This document shows positions 27,634 to 36,330 of a stretch of DNA of 64,000 nucleotides, piece by piece. The translations under genes were made by a program, and so were the position numbers. Source of the DNA: Candidatus Nanopelagicales bacterium (GTDB lineage: Bacteria > Actinomycetota > Actinomycetes > S36-B12). The notes under the pieces are model-generated. The model made no database searches. It was not told the origin of the DNA and saw only the letters and a program-made list of their open reading frames with translations. Each line of letters begins with the position of its first letter. The first letter of the stretch is position 1. The DNA lies in the NCBI GenBank assembly GCA_028825115.1, contig JAPKAV010000001.1, forward strand, positions 62,001 to 126,000, in the 5' to 3' direction.

Positions 27634-28413
27634 ATGAAAGCCGTTTTACTAGCAGGTGGCCTGGGTACCCGCATCCGTGAGGAAAGCGAATTTCGCCCGA
27701 AACCCATGGTTGAAATTGGTGGGCGTCCAATTCTTTGGCATATCATGAAGCATCTAGCCAGTTTCGGTATAAAGGAATTTGTTATTGCTACTGGTTATAA
27801 GAGCAACATGATTAAGGAATATTTTCTTAATTATGAACCCTTGGGTAACGACTTCAGCATTTCACTGGGGGATCGCAATTCACTTCAAATTCATAGTGAG
27901 CACGACGAATCTGACTGGAATGTCACCGTTGCTTTCACGGGGGAAAAAACAGAGACGGGTGGACGGGTTTTCAAGGCAGCGAAGTACTTGGATCCGAATG
28001 AAGATTTCTTCTTGACTTATGGTGACGGGCTAGCCAATGTTGATATTGACGCATTACGTAAGCGACATGAGGAGTCAGGGAAGCAGGCAACGATTACAAC
28101 GGTGCAGCCAACAAGTCGCTTCGGTGTTATTAACCTAGATAACAACGGAGATGTCACTGCTTTTAAGGAAAAACCCAAGCTTGAAGGTTGGATAAATATT
28201 GGATTCATGATCTTGAACCCCAAGACTCTTGACTACTTCACCGACGACTGTGTACTCGAGTCAGGACCCCTTGCATCACTTGCACAAGACAACAAGCTGA
28301 GTTCTTTTAAGCATGAAGGTTTTTGGCAACCCATGGACACATTACGTGAATCAAAAATCCTTAATGATTTTTGGGAGAGCGGCGAAAAACCGTGGCTCAA
28401 AAAATCCAATTAG
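27634..28413 (+). CDS. rfbF: Glucose-1-phosphate cytidylyltransferase
   Basis: Makes CDP-glucose from CTP and glucose-1-phosphate, the entry to CDP-3,6-dideoxyhexoses. 259 aa, full length. LLAGGLGTRIREESEFRPKP is the nucleotide-binding signature, PMVEIGGRPILWHIMKH follows as in RfbF, FFLTYGDGLANVDI near 128 carries the metal aspartate, and HEGFWQPMDTLRES near 230 is the C-terminal family motif. A strong AAGGAG lies about 5 nt before the ATG. The stop overlaps the convergent SDR gene by 4 bp. Confidence 0.95.
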   Translation: MKAVLLAGGLGTRIREESEFRPKPMVEIGGRPILWHIMKHLASFGIKEFVIATGYKSNMIKEYFLNYEPLGNDFSISLGDRNSLQIHSEHDESDWNVTVAFTGEKTETGGRVFKAAKYLDPNEDFFLTYGDGLANVDIDALRKRHEESGKQATITTVQPTSRFGVINLDNNGDVTAFKEKPKLEGWINIGFMILNPKTLDYFTDDCVLESGPLASLAQDNKLSSFKHEGFWQPMDTLRESKILNDFWESGEKPWLKKSN

Positions 28414-29330
28414 TTCCATCTCGGAACTGTTACCAAGGAGTCAAAAAGTCGTTTTATTCCCTCTGCCAGTGGGATAGGAGCGAACCTGTGGTTTCGTTCC
28501 TGCCAACTTGACTTCATGCGTAAATCTCGTGGTTGAAGCTTGGTTGATTCCAAGTAAGCCAAACTTATTGGCACCTTGCGGCGGGTAACATTGGTAACCG
28601 TTTTTATTACTTCACCTACCGAACTGTTCTCCCCAGAGCCAATGAGTGACAGCGACAGGCCAGACGCTGCAGTGGCAGATTCAAGTAGCAATAATTCAGC
28701 GGCGTCACTCACATAGATGTAGTCACGAACAGTGTCTAGTGGGACATAAATCTGAAGAGCCTTGCGAGTCGCAGCGGCAGTACACATTCGATTTATCAGT
28801 CCTTGACGTGGCCCAGGCCAGGGCCCGTACAGGTTGGTAATTCGGGCAATGTGAACATCAAACAGGGTTGCAAGTTCAGTTTTCATCATTGATTCAATGG
28901 CAATTTTGTTGGAACCATATTTGTTGCTAGCGGCAACAGGTGTTGCAATTGAAAACGGAGGATTTTTTGATGCGCTGTAAACACCTCCAGCACTTGAGCA
29001 AAGGACTACGCGAGCACCATGTAAGGAGCGGGCTGAGGAAATGGAGTGAACAAAATCGGTGAAGGATTCAACTTCCCCTTCCTGCTCTCGCTGCCCTACC
29101 CCGTCAGCTCCTGCTGCCCAAACAAGGGTCGGCCCACTATTAGCTGAAAATTCCCCAAACGCTCCCGCAAGTTGGGTCAGAGCACCTAATCGCTGTGCGG
29201 GTTCATTCCATGGGATTGAATTCGCTTCGAAAACGGAATAGCCATTGAGATTGGCGCTGCGTGCGATCGCATTTCCGAGAAAACCACCCTGACCCAATAT
29301 CCACAAGGGCCTGCGGCCTGAGCCTTGCAA
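28410..29330 (-). CDS. NAD(P)-dependent SDR epimerase/reductase
   Basis: 306 aa extended SDR. The glycine motif is GQGGFLGNAI at residue 13, a variant of GxxGxxG; VVLCSSAGGVYSASKNPPF near 107 precedes NKYGSNKIAIESMM near 133 with the catalytic YxxxK; RITNLYGPWPGPRQGL and RDYIYVSDAAELLLL are typical of NDP-sugar epimerases. In a CDP-3,6-dideoxyhexose locus it may be the 4-ketoreductase that sets the final sugar (abequose/paratose/ascarylose class). The TTG start at 29330 lacks a good ribosome site; it follows the GT2 gene by 6 bp. Confidence 0.75.
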   Translation of the reverse strand: MQGSGRRPLWILGQGGFLGNAIARSANLNGYSVFEANSIPWNEPAQRLGALTQLAGAFGEFSANSGPTLVWAAGADGVGQREQEGEVESFTDFVHSISSARSLHGARVVLCSSAGGVYSASKNPPFSIATPVAASNKYGSNKIAIESMMKTELATLFDVHIARITNLYGPWPGPRQGLINRMCTAAATRKALQIYVPLDTVRDYIYVSDAAELLLLESATAASGLSLSLIGSGENSSVGEVIKTVTNVTRRKVPISLAYLESTKLQPRDLRMKSSWQERNHRFAPIPLAEGIKRLFDSLVTVPRWN

Positions 29331-29336
29331 GGTGTT

Positions 29337-30362
29337 CTAGTTTCTTGTCGCAGGATTTTGTGGGAAATGTTTGGTCGGATCTTCCACCACGACGTAAAGA
29401 GGCTTACCAAGTGACATATTTACAGCCGTTCGCAAGTATTGGGCAATAACTCCCAGTGAAAGCAAGGTGAGTCCACCAACAACAAGTGTCGCGACAAAGC
29501 TTGAAGTCCAACCTTGGGGAATGGAATCGGTGAAAAATCTCTGGAATAAGACCCAAACGGTAAAAATAATGCCAAGCATAAAGAAAACGAAGCCGATAAC
29601 GGAAACAATCACCAGCGGACGAGTCCCGGAAGAGATCACAAGCCGACCAAAATGGGCTAGTAGTTTCTTGAATGAATAATTACTTGCCTCACGTCCTTCA
29701 GATCGCATGGGAACTGGAGAAGTGGAACTTGTTGCTACGACCCATGACAGTGCCACGTCCAGATAAACCCCAGGCCCGGTGTAGGCGGCGGTTCCACGTG
29801 CTACCTCGCCGAGCATTAGTCGGTAGCTGTGGAACTGATCGATTTCACTTTCACCAACCAGTCGCTTAAACATCCAGCGGGCGCTAGCTGAACCCACGTT
29901 GCGCAAAAATCCGTGAGGTCGCCCATTTGTGGGAGCCGCGTAGACCAACTGCACCTGGTTCTTCAGTGCGCAGTCAAGGAGTTGTCCAATGTACGCCGGA
30001 TCGTGCTGACCGTCTTCATCCAATGTGACAACCCATTCGCCCGAGGTTGAAGACATACCGGCCAGAGTCGCTGCATGTTGACCAAAGTTGCGAGAAAGCC
30101 AGATTGGGCGCACCCACGAGTAAGCGGTCTCCAGTTCTCGCAATACGGCTGCAGATTGGGAGGAGCCGCCGTCCCATACGAGTAGGACTTCAGAAACGGC
30201 AAAGGAATTGCCGTCAGGAGTACGCACTACTTCTGTGAGGGTCTCGATTTCGGCCAGCAGAGCCGGCAAGGTCGCTCCACCGCTGTAGACGGGGACAACA
30301 ACACTGACCGCGTGGGTTTTTTGATTGAGCGAATCAACATTTCGCCCGGCGCTCTCACTCAC
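29337..30362 (-). CDS. DPM1/GtrB-like GT2 with two C-terminal membrane helices
   Basis: 341 aa. The GT2 domain has VSVVVPVYSGGATLPALLAE at residue 19, VLLVWDGGSSQSA near 57, ISRNFGQ-like WLSRNFGQHAATLAGMS near 92 and VVTLDEDGQHDPAYI with the metal-binding acidic residues near 115. Two hydrophobic helices near 245-268 and 290-312 follow, as in polyprenyl-phosphate sugar synthases (GtrB, Dpm1). It likely charges the lipid carrier with a sugar for the GT-C membrane proteins. GTG 30362 follows a TAAGGT box by 6 nt. The SDR gene is 6 bp downstream. Confidence 0.85.
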   Translation of the reverse strand: MSESAGRNVDSLNQKTHAVSVVVPVYSGGATLPALLAEIETLTEVVRTPDGNSFAVSEVLLVWDGGSSQSAAVLRELETAYSWVRPIWLSRNFGQHAATLAGMSSTSGEWVVTLDEDGQHDPAYIGQLLDCALKNQVQLVYAAPTNGRPHGFLRNVGSASARWMFKRLVGESEIDQFHSYRLMLGEVARGTAAYTGPGVYLDVALSWVVATSSTSPVPMRSEGREASNYSFKKLLAHFGRLVISSGTRPLVIVSVIGFVFFMLGIIFTVWVLFQRFFTDSIPQGWTSSFVATLVVGGLTLLSLGVIAQYLRTAVNMSLGKPLYVVVEDPTKHFPQNPATRN

Positions 30363-30368
30363 AGGAAC

Positions 30369-30374
30369 ACCTTA
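30369..30374 (-). promoter_or_regulatory. -10 box TAAGGT of leaderless GT2 promoter
   Basis: On the minus strand TAAGGT ends exactly 6 nt before GTG 30362. Confidence 0.45.
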
Positions 30375-30438
30375 GCGTCCCAATTCAAGTGAAATGAACA
30401 GCTGCATTGATATCCAAAAGTAAGTGCCAGTTAGCCAA

Positions 30439-30444
30439 TAGGAT
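30439..30444 (+). promoter_or_regulatory. -10 box TAGGAT of leaderless RmlC-like gene
   Basis: TAGGAT ends exactly 6 nt before ATG 30451; TAAGGT of the divergent gene is 64 bp away. Confidence 0.5.
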
Positions 30445-30450
30445 TAAGGT

Positions 30451-31020
30451 ATGGATCAAATCTGGCAGGAACAGGTGATTCCTGGCCTTTACACCGTAGG
30501 AATGGACCCCTTAGAGGACTCACGAGGCGCATTTCACAAGATTCTAGCCCAGGCACCCGCAGGGTGCGATCCTTTGCTATTTGACGAGATCTACTGGTCA
30601 AACTCACAGGTGGGTGTGGCCCGAGGAATGCACTTTCAAGTGCCACCCCACCATGGCCGAAAGCTCGTCTTTGCCACGAGTGGTGAGGTTCTAGATCTAG
30701 TTATTGACCTTCGAGTGGGAAGCCCAACATTTCACCACCTTTGGGAGAAGCAATTAAGTCCCAGGTCGCAAGGAGTTCTCCTACCTACTGGCTGTGCTCA
30801 CGGCTTTCTGGTGACTAAATCCCCAGCGACCCTTGTCTATGCCCAAGAGGGTGCCTACGACAAGGCCTGCGACACGGGAGTGAGCCTTAAATCTCTGAAG
30901 ATCAGCCAAAGCGTAGATGCCCTTGAACTTTCAGAGCGCGACGAAGCATTGCTCCAACTCGCTGACTTCGCCTCTCCGTTTGTGTTTGATCCATCAAAGT
31001 ACGTGGGGTGGAACGAGTAG
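30451..31020 (+). CDS. RmlC-like NDP-4-keto-sugar epimerase (AscE candidate)
   Basis: 189 aa cupin of the dTDP-4-dehydrorhamnose 3,5-epimerase family. EDSRGAFHKIL near 22, YWSNSQVGVARGMHFQVPPH near 48-67 with the catalytic-type histidine, VLDLVIDLRVGSPTF near 80 and VLLPTGCAHGFLV near 108 are all conserved. No rmlA, rmlB or rmlD is present, but a CDP-3,6-dideoxyhexose set is, so by analogy with the ascarylose pathway it may be the C5 epimerase AscE. It is followed by an SDR 2 bp downstream, matching an epimerase-reductase pair. The choice of CDP over dTDP substrate is inference. Confidence 0.8.
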   Translation: MDQIWQEQVIPGLYTVGMDPLEDSRGAFHKILAQAPAGCDPLLFDEIYWSNSQVGVARGMHFQVPPHHGRKLVFATSGEVLDLVIDLRVGSPTFHHLWEKQLSPRSQGVLLPTGCAHGFLVTKSPATLVYAQEGAYDKACDTGVSLKSLKISQSVDALELSERDEALLQLADFASPFVFDPSKYVGWNE

Positions 31021-31022
31021 AG

Positions 31023-31928
31023 ATGACTGCTAATGATTCACAAACGTGGCGTAACAAAAAAGTTCTCGTCTCGGGTGCTACGGGTTTTATTGGTGCACGG
31101 GTTGCGGATTCATTGGCGCAACAGGGAGCACTCGTCACGGCACTTACTCGAATCAAACCCGCAAACGAAGTCCTCAACTGGATTGAGGTACCAGACTCAG
31201 CACTGTTTCCCAGCACTGAAGTCGAAGGCGAAAAACCCGAAGTCGTATTTCACTTGGCCACTCGGTTTCAAGCAACGCATGGCCCCAGTGACATAACCGC
31301 GCTGATCCAAAGCAATATCGAGTTTGGAGCGCAACTTCTCGAGTCAACCAAGAAATTGGGCGCAGAATTCGTCAATGTGAGTTCCGCGTGGCAACACTTC
31401 GAAGGAAAGCCCTATTCACCAGTTTCGCTCTACGCTGCAACCAAACAAGCATTTGCAGACATTGCTCTTTACTACTCGGAAACTGGTCTGGATTTTCGAG
31501 ACCTGGCAATTTATGACACTTATGGACCAACAGATCAACGAAATAAACTGATCCGCTTACTCCTGCAGGCAGCCAGTTCTGGTAACCCAATTGACATGGG
31601 TGAAGGAAACCAACTGATCAACCTTCTTTACATCTCAGATGTAGTGAAAGCGATCCTACAAATCGCCCAGGCCCCATCGGAGTCAAATCCAGGTGCCCAC
31701 AATTTCGTCGCTCGCGCTGAGCAATCAATTTCAATTAAGGAGCTAGCTCAAAGAATTGAACAAGTGACTGGCAAAACCATCAATGCCAATTGGGGTGCCC
31801 GCCCGCAGCGACCACGGGAAATGTTGACGGATTGGCAATTTGGACATGCTTTACCGGACTGGAGGCAAGAAGTCTCACTGAAAGAAGGTCTGACCCAATG
31901 TTGGCAGGTGCTCCATAGTGACTCCTAA
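31023..31928 (+). CDS. NAD(P)-dependent SDR (AscF/RfbJ-like reductase candidate)
   Basis: 301 aa from ATG 31023; GTG 31008 would add five residues and overlap the epimerase gene. Extended SDR: VLVSGATGFIGARVADSLA at the N-terminus, VVFHLATRFQATHG near 75, catalytic SLYAATKQAFAD near 136, YDTYGPTDQRNKL and INLLYISDVVKAIL farther on. The KPEVVFHLATRF context and length resemble CDP-paratose/abequose/ascarylose synthases that reduce the 4-keto group. It sits between the RmlC-like gene and a GT2 gene it overlaps by 11 bp. Stereochemistry of the product cannot be read from sequence. Confidence 0.75.
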   Translation: MTANDSQTWRNKKVLVSGATGFIGARVADSLAQQGALVTALTRIKPANEVLNWIEVPDSALFPSTEVEGEKPEVVFHLATRFQATHGPSDITALIQSNIEFGAQLLESTKKLGAEFVNVSSAWQHFEGKPYSPVSLYAATKQAFADIALYYSETGLDFRDLAIYDTYGPTDQRNKLIRLLLQAASSGNPIDMGEGNQLINLLYISDVVKAILQIAQAPSESNPGAHNFVARAEQSISIKELAQRIEQVTGKTINANWGARPQRPREMLTDWQFGHALPDWRQEVSLKEGLTQCWQVLHSDS

Positions 31929-32766
31929 GGTGTCAATCGTTATTCCCTCACACAACGCAATGCCGTACCTAAAAGATGCGGTCGCATCAGCCCTTTCACA
32001 GCACTATGAAAACCTTGAAGTGGTTGTTGTTGAGAATGCCTCAACAGATAAAAGCGCCCAGTGGTTGCATACTCAATCAGATCCGCGCCTGTTAGTGGTC
32101 TATCGCACCGAACTGCAATCTGCGGCACTTAACTGGACTCAGGCTGTGCACGAGAGTTCAGGTGAATATGTAAAACTCCTGTGCGCCGACGACCTTTTAG
32201 ACCCCGAAATTGTTGCTGACCAGGTTGCCGCGCTGCAGGCACAACCAACCGCCGTGATGGTTGCAAGCAAGCGTCGGGTGATCGATTCACAAGGAGCGGT
32301 CCTTAAAAGGACCCACGGACTCAGCGGGCTCAAGCAATTAGAAGCTGGGCCCGCAGCCTTGAAAAGGTGCTTCCTAGCAGGAAGTAACCTGCTTGGCGAA
32401 CCAGCATCGATACTCTTTCGATCAACCGAGATCAAAGCCGTTATGCCGTGGCACGCAACGTGGCCTTATGTAACAGATGTCGCAACTTACGCGCAAATTC
32501 TCCGGCGAGGTGATGTGGCCACGATAAACAAAGTTCAGGCATCTTTTCGAATTGCAACGACTTCGTGGAGCGCTTCACTCGTTGGGCAGCAGGAAGGTCA
32601 GTTCGCGCACTGGCAGCGAAGTGAAATCGAAACTGGGTTTGTGAGCCTCACTTCTGTTGAGAACATCAGATCTAGGATCAACCTCAAGCTCAGGACTTTT
32701 GCGCGCAGAGTCTTCTTTGCTCGCGAAACTCGCAAATCACAATCAAAAAATTTTCCAAAGGATTAG
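31918..32766 (+). CDS. Family 2 glycosyltransferase
   Basis: 282 aa GT2: VSIVIPSHNAMPYLKDAVAS at residue 5, VVVENASTDKS near 36 and YVKLLCADDLLDPEIV near 83 with the metal-binding acidic pair. The C-terminus is basic without helices. The GTG start lies inside the end of the SDR gene (11 bp overlap), so translation is probably coupled. The donor may be the CDP-dideoxyhexose made by the upstream genes. The 3' end overlaps the convergent membrane-protein gene by 24 bp. Confidence 0.85.
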   Translation: MTPKVSIVIPSHNAMPYLKDAVASALSQHYENLEVVVVENASTDKSAQWLHTQSDPRLLVVYRTELQSAALNWTQAVHESSGEYVKLLCADDLLDPEIVADQVAALQAQPTAVMVASKRRVIDSQGAVLKRTHGLSGLKQLEAGPAALKRCFLAGSNLLGEPASILFRSTEIKAVMPWHATWPYVTDVATYAQILRRGDVATINKVQASFRIATTSWSASLVGQQEGQFAHWQRSEIETGFVSLTSVENIRSRINLKLRTFARRVFFARETRKSQSKNFPKD

Positions 32767-34593
32767 TTGTCTAGCGCTAACTCTGTTGGAAAGATTCAGA
32801 TTGAGTCTTTCCAACAAAGTTAGGTGTCTAGTATCCTTAACAAGATAGTTAATCCGGTCGACTTCCGAGACACCCATTTTCATTGAAGAGCCCCACGCGG
32901 TTGGACAATTGGAGTCCGTGAGGAGATAAGAAACCCCCGCCGATTGCATCAGGTTTATGTCCAATACACCTGCTTCCCCCGCTTTAAATACGGCGTCAAT
33001 CTCTGCCTTATTCTCTGGCCATGCCAAGCCCAGATTGTAGTAAGCAACAGGAACACCCGTGACTACTTTCACGTGAAGTGGATCCATGCACGGCTCAACT
33101 GTGAGTAATCCTTCGGCCGGAGTGTTCTCAGAGACTAGTTGCGAGATCGCTTGTAATTGGGTTGAATTGAAATTAATGTCCTTAACATTTTTAGAACTGA
33201 CATAGGAGCGAAAACCTCCGACATTCCAAAAAGACGCTGCAATGAGCACGATCGCCACAACGCTGAGAATTCGCGTCCCTTTACTCGAAAAATATGCGGA
33301 TGTTTCGGCACTGGGAAATGTTAACGCCGCGATGAAAACAAAAATGATCACCGAGGTGATCCAGAACCGGTAAGGCTCCTGGCTAAAGGCCCACGAGTCG
33401 TTAAAGGAGAGCAAAACAAATGCTACAAACCAACCGACGAGAAGTGCGATCTCTTTGGTTCCTTTGCGTATAATCTGAACGCGCAAGATGGCTACCCACG
33501 CGAAGAGAACGGGCGAACCAAAAACAATAAAGGCCCAAATAGGTATTCCCAGGTCACCGGACTGATCAACGCGGTAAGTCAGGAAAGGATCTTTATCTAG
33601 CGTGCCCAAGATCAACCAGATCACTTGAGGCGCAGCCCCGATCACAAAAAATACAAAGCCGGTTGCAGCCAGCGGGAGGCACAGTCGCGCGAACGCCCAA
33701 ATCCCCGGGAGGGTGGAGATCAGCATCAAGGCATAAACAGGCAAAGCTCCTACGGTTTCGCGAATTAACGTCCCGCCGATGAGTGCGAATGTCAGCAGGA
33801 CCGCGGAAATAATTAGGAGCTTGCGTGATTTGGCTTTGAGGAGCCCGCCAACAGCAATGATCCAAAGAGTGACCGCCGTCAGGGTCAAAAATGAATACGT
33901 TTGGAAATTAGCAACGACGCCAAGAATCAAACCAGAAAGACCAAGGCACGTAAAACGAGCAAGTCTGGGCCAAGCGGGTCGGGAAACCACCCAATACCCC
34001 AAAATCAAGGCAGATGAGCCCAAAGTAAGGCCGGCAGCCTCTCCATTGAGCGCATACAAGGCACCATAGGGCCCCCAAAGGACCGCATGTGAGTTCAAAT
34101 TTACTAACCACGTGTCAAAAAGTATTGAAGCAAGCGGACCGACCCACAGGAGTAAACCAATGACAATTGGAGCCCAGGGTTTCCCACTTAACCGCCATGC
34201 CGCACAACTAATAAAGACAATTGACCCCAGCACCATACTGAAACCAAGAATGGACCAAGCCGCAGGAACTTCTAACCCAGTAGCACCTGCAAAAAGCCCA
34301 ATGAACTTATACCACCAACTGGGATAGAAAGAGGATCCCGTTTGGGTGAAAGGTTCGACCAGTCCAATCTGACCAGCTTTTGCTGACGCCGCAATTCCTG
34401 CGTAGGAAAGTTGATCGGAGGAAAAATATCCACGGAAAACGTTGGAGAATGGATTGATATTCCCCGGTAACCGGAGCAAAGTCCACGCGGAGAAAAGACT
34501 AAAAACTAATGAAGGAACAAATGCACTCCAGGTGCCCTGCGATCTGAGTGATGCATTTTGCACCACTTCGAGAGAAGACTGCGTTTCTGACAT
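32743..34593 (-). CDS. Large polytopic membrane protein, unassigned GT-C-like
   Basis: 616 aa from ATG 34593, chosen for GGTGAG about 6 nt upstream; the frame extends to 34608. At least eleven hydrophobic helices between residues 30 and 430, with an outer first loop FRGYFSSDQLSYAGIAASAK, then a soluble tail with ENTPAEGLLTVEPCMDPLHV and AGVSYLLTDSNCPT. The plan matches the other big membrane proteins here. The last codons are encoded within a long inverted repeat. It lies 76 bp behind the GT39-like gene, so co-transcription is likely. Function unassigned. Confidence 0.6.
   Translation of the reverse strand: MSETQSSLEVVQNASLRSQGTWSAFVPSLVFSLFSAWTLLRLPGNINPFSNVFRGYFSSDQLSYAGIAASAKAGQIGLVEPFTQTGSSFYPSWWYKFIGLFAGATGLEVPAAWSILGFSMVLGSIVFISCAAWRLSGKPWAPIVIGLLLWVGPLASILFDTWLVNLNSHAVLWGPYGALYALNGEAAGLTLGSSALILGYWVVSRPAWPRLARFTCLGLSGLILGVVANFQTYSFLTLTAVTLWIIAVGGLLKAKSRKLLIISAVLLTFALIGGTLIRETVGALPVYALMLISTLPGIWAFARLCLPLAATGFVFFVIGAAPQVIWLILGTLDKDPFLTYRVDQSGDLGIPIWAFIVFGSPVLFAWVAILRVQIIRKGTKEIALLVGWFVAFVLLSFNDSWAFSQEPYRFWITSVIIFVFIAALTFPSAETSAYFSSKGTRILSVVAIVLIAASFWNVGGFRSYVSSKNVKDINFNSTQLQAISQLVSENTPAEGLLTVEPCMDPLHVKVVTGVPVAYYNLGLAWPENKAEIDAVFKAGEAGVLDINLMQSAGVSYLLTDSNCPTAWGSSMKMGVSEVDRINYLVKDTRHLTLLERLNLNLSNRVSARQLILWKIF
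32777..32823. terminator. Long inverted repeat at convergent gene ends
   Basis: CTAACTcTGTTGGAAAGA at 32777-32794 pairs with TCTTTCCAACAaAGTTAG at 32806-32823: 17 base pairs, one mismatch, 11 nt loop. It starts 10 bp after the stop of the plus-strand GT2 gene and lies inside the 3' end of the minus-strand gene. No U-tract follows on either side, so it may end transcription weakly or stabilise 3' ends. Confidence 0.5.
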
Positions 34594-34669
34594 GCCACTC
34601 ACCCGCACCTAATTAGTCATTTATTCTCAGCAGAGCATATCTTGACAGCGGGATCTTCTTTGCCTCAGA

Positions 34670-36178
34670 TCACTTCACGAGACTGGGGTCCACCGGGCCA
34701 ACTATCCGGTATATTCCTGGTGCCACTTGGGTGAATAGTGACCCCCCCGGTAGCACGGAAGCAGGATCTCCCTCACCCATGGAATAGTTCGCACCACAAA
34801 AGGCCAGATAGGTGAGTTCGTTGCCCACCCAGTCAACGGGTACGCCGTCGTAATACCAGCCGGGAATTGTCATGCCTCGGCGTTTCGCGTAATACAGCGG
34901 AGTGGGATCCCAGTCGCAACCCACCACAATTACTCCCGAATCGGCTGGTGTTGATTCTGCTATCACCCGAGAAATTTCAGGAAGATCTCCCTCGACTCCA
35001 ACCAACGCAGCGAGAATGCGTCCTTGCGTTGAAGTCCAAGCCAGAATGAGTAGCAGTGCACTCAGGGCTCCGGCAACAAAGAGTGAAATAACTCGCTGAG
35101 AAACGAGTGCAGAAACAGCAGCAACACCAATTCCAAGAATTGCTATAAAACTAGGATAGATAGCAATGGAGTAATAGGAGTGAACAACAAAAAGATTAAA
35201 GAAAGTGAGAACTGCGATCACTGGAACGCTAGCGAGGGCCATTAGGCGTAGGTCCAGTTTCAATTTCCATAAAGCGATTCCCAGCAACACCGCAAAGATC
35301 CATAGACTCGCACCCAAGGTTGGGAGCCTTTCAAAGATTCGGTCCCATTGATCTAGATTCCAGCGTTGCAATAGCGTTCCAAAATTCCATTGACGCAGTG
35401 CCTCGCTGGTGAGATAGGTGCCGATCGGGTTTTGTTCTTTCACTGAGTCCGCGTGCCGAGTCCAAGTAAGCCCCACGCCAAAAGCAATGACTAGGGGGCT
35501 GGCCCCAGTAACGATTGAACGCCAAGAAGGGACCTTTTGCCGAGTAAAACCCGTGGCAGCAACTATAAAAACTAGGGCCCAAGCAAGTGCCGTGGTTATC
35601 TTTACCGCGAAACCAAGAGTGAGAAGTCCGGTAGAAAGTAACAGGAGCAGCCAACTTTTGTTTTTCGAATAGGAATCAATAGCGACTATCGCCCCTAAGA
35701 CGAGAGCAGTCACAGCAAACTCGATCATGCTTGAACTTGCCCACTGCACACCAAAGGGCGTAACTTGAAAAAAGACTAGGGCGATCAGTGAGGCTCTCAC
35801 ACCAAACCAACGTCGAACCAAGATCGCCATCAGCCACCCGCTAGCGAGAAAAAAGACTAAGCCCGCAACCCTCCCGGCCGTATCAGCTGGGAGCCCCGAC
35901 ACGTTTCCTAGAATCGCCGCGATCCCCTGAAAAAGAGGGAACTCGTATGGATTAGTCCAAGGTGGCCCAAGTGATGGCATCGGAGTGTCAATTGACCAGT
36001 TTCCCGACATATATTCGCGGATAGTAAACGCCGTCTGCGTTTGCCGGAAACCGAAAAGGTCAATGAGATTAGGCCGTAAGGTCAGCAGTTGAAAGGCTGC
36101 ACCCACGACGGAGATAATTGACGAACTGATCCAAAAAACACGTGAAAGACCTAATGGATGTGAATCAGGTGTCCTCAC
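34670..36178 (-). CDS. GT39-like (PMT_2/ArnT-type) membrane glycosyltransferase
   Basis: 502 aa, about ten helices. The first outer loop DLFGFRQTQTAFTIREYMSG near 38-57 and the TPFGVQWASSSMIEFAV segment near 140 resemble PMT_2/GT39 enzymes that use polyprenyl-phosphate sugars at the outer membrane face; the usual DE pair is replaced by the FRQTQ signature seen in a subgroup. A soluble tail holds VIVVGCDWDPTPLYYAKRRG. GTG 36178 follows a TAGACT box by 6 nt. It is first in a two-gene minus-strand unit with the protein at 32743. Confidence 0.7.
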   Translation of the reverse strand: MRTPDSHPLGLSRVFWISSSIISVVGAAFQLLTLRPNLIDLFGFRQTQTAFTIREYMSGNWSIDTPMPSLGPPWTNPYEFPLFQGIAAILGNVSGLPADTAGRVAGLVFFLASGWLMAILVRRWFGVRASLIALVFFQVTPFGVQWASSSMIEFAVTALVLGAIVAIDSYSKNKSWLLLLLSTGLLTLGFAVKITTALAWALVFIVAATGFTRQKVPSWRSIVTGASPLVIAFGVGLTWTRHADSVKEQNPIGTYLTSEALRQWNFGTLLQRWNLDQWDRIFERLPTLGASLWIFAVLLGIALWKLKLDLRLMALASVPVIAVLTFFNLFVVHSYYSIAIYPSFIAILGIGVAAVSALVSQRVISLFVAGALSALLLILAWTSTQGRILAALVGVEGDLPEISRVIAESTPADSGVIVVGCDWDPTPLYYAKRRGMTIPGWYYDGVPVDWVGNELTYLAFCGANYSMGEGDPASVLPGGSLFTQVAPGIYRIVGPVDPSLVK

Positions 36179-36184
36179 ATGGGC

Positions 36185-36190
36185 AGTCTA
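36185..36190 (-). promoter_or_regulatory. -10 box TAGACT of leaderless GT39-like gene
   Basis: On the minus strand TAGACT ends exactly 6 nt before GTG 36178; an ATG two bases away is out of frame. Confidence 0.5.
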
Positions 36191-36330
36191 CCGACAGCGA
36201 CTTTGCGTAAATCCTGAGTACACGGCGTGACCCCGAGGGTCGAATTGCTATCTTTATAGGGTTGTGCCTTTAAACCTGCAGTTAAATCTGAGCACTAGAC
36301 TTCACTGGTGTTGAAGGGAGTGGGTGATAC

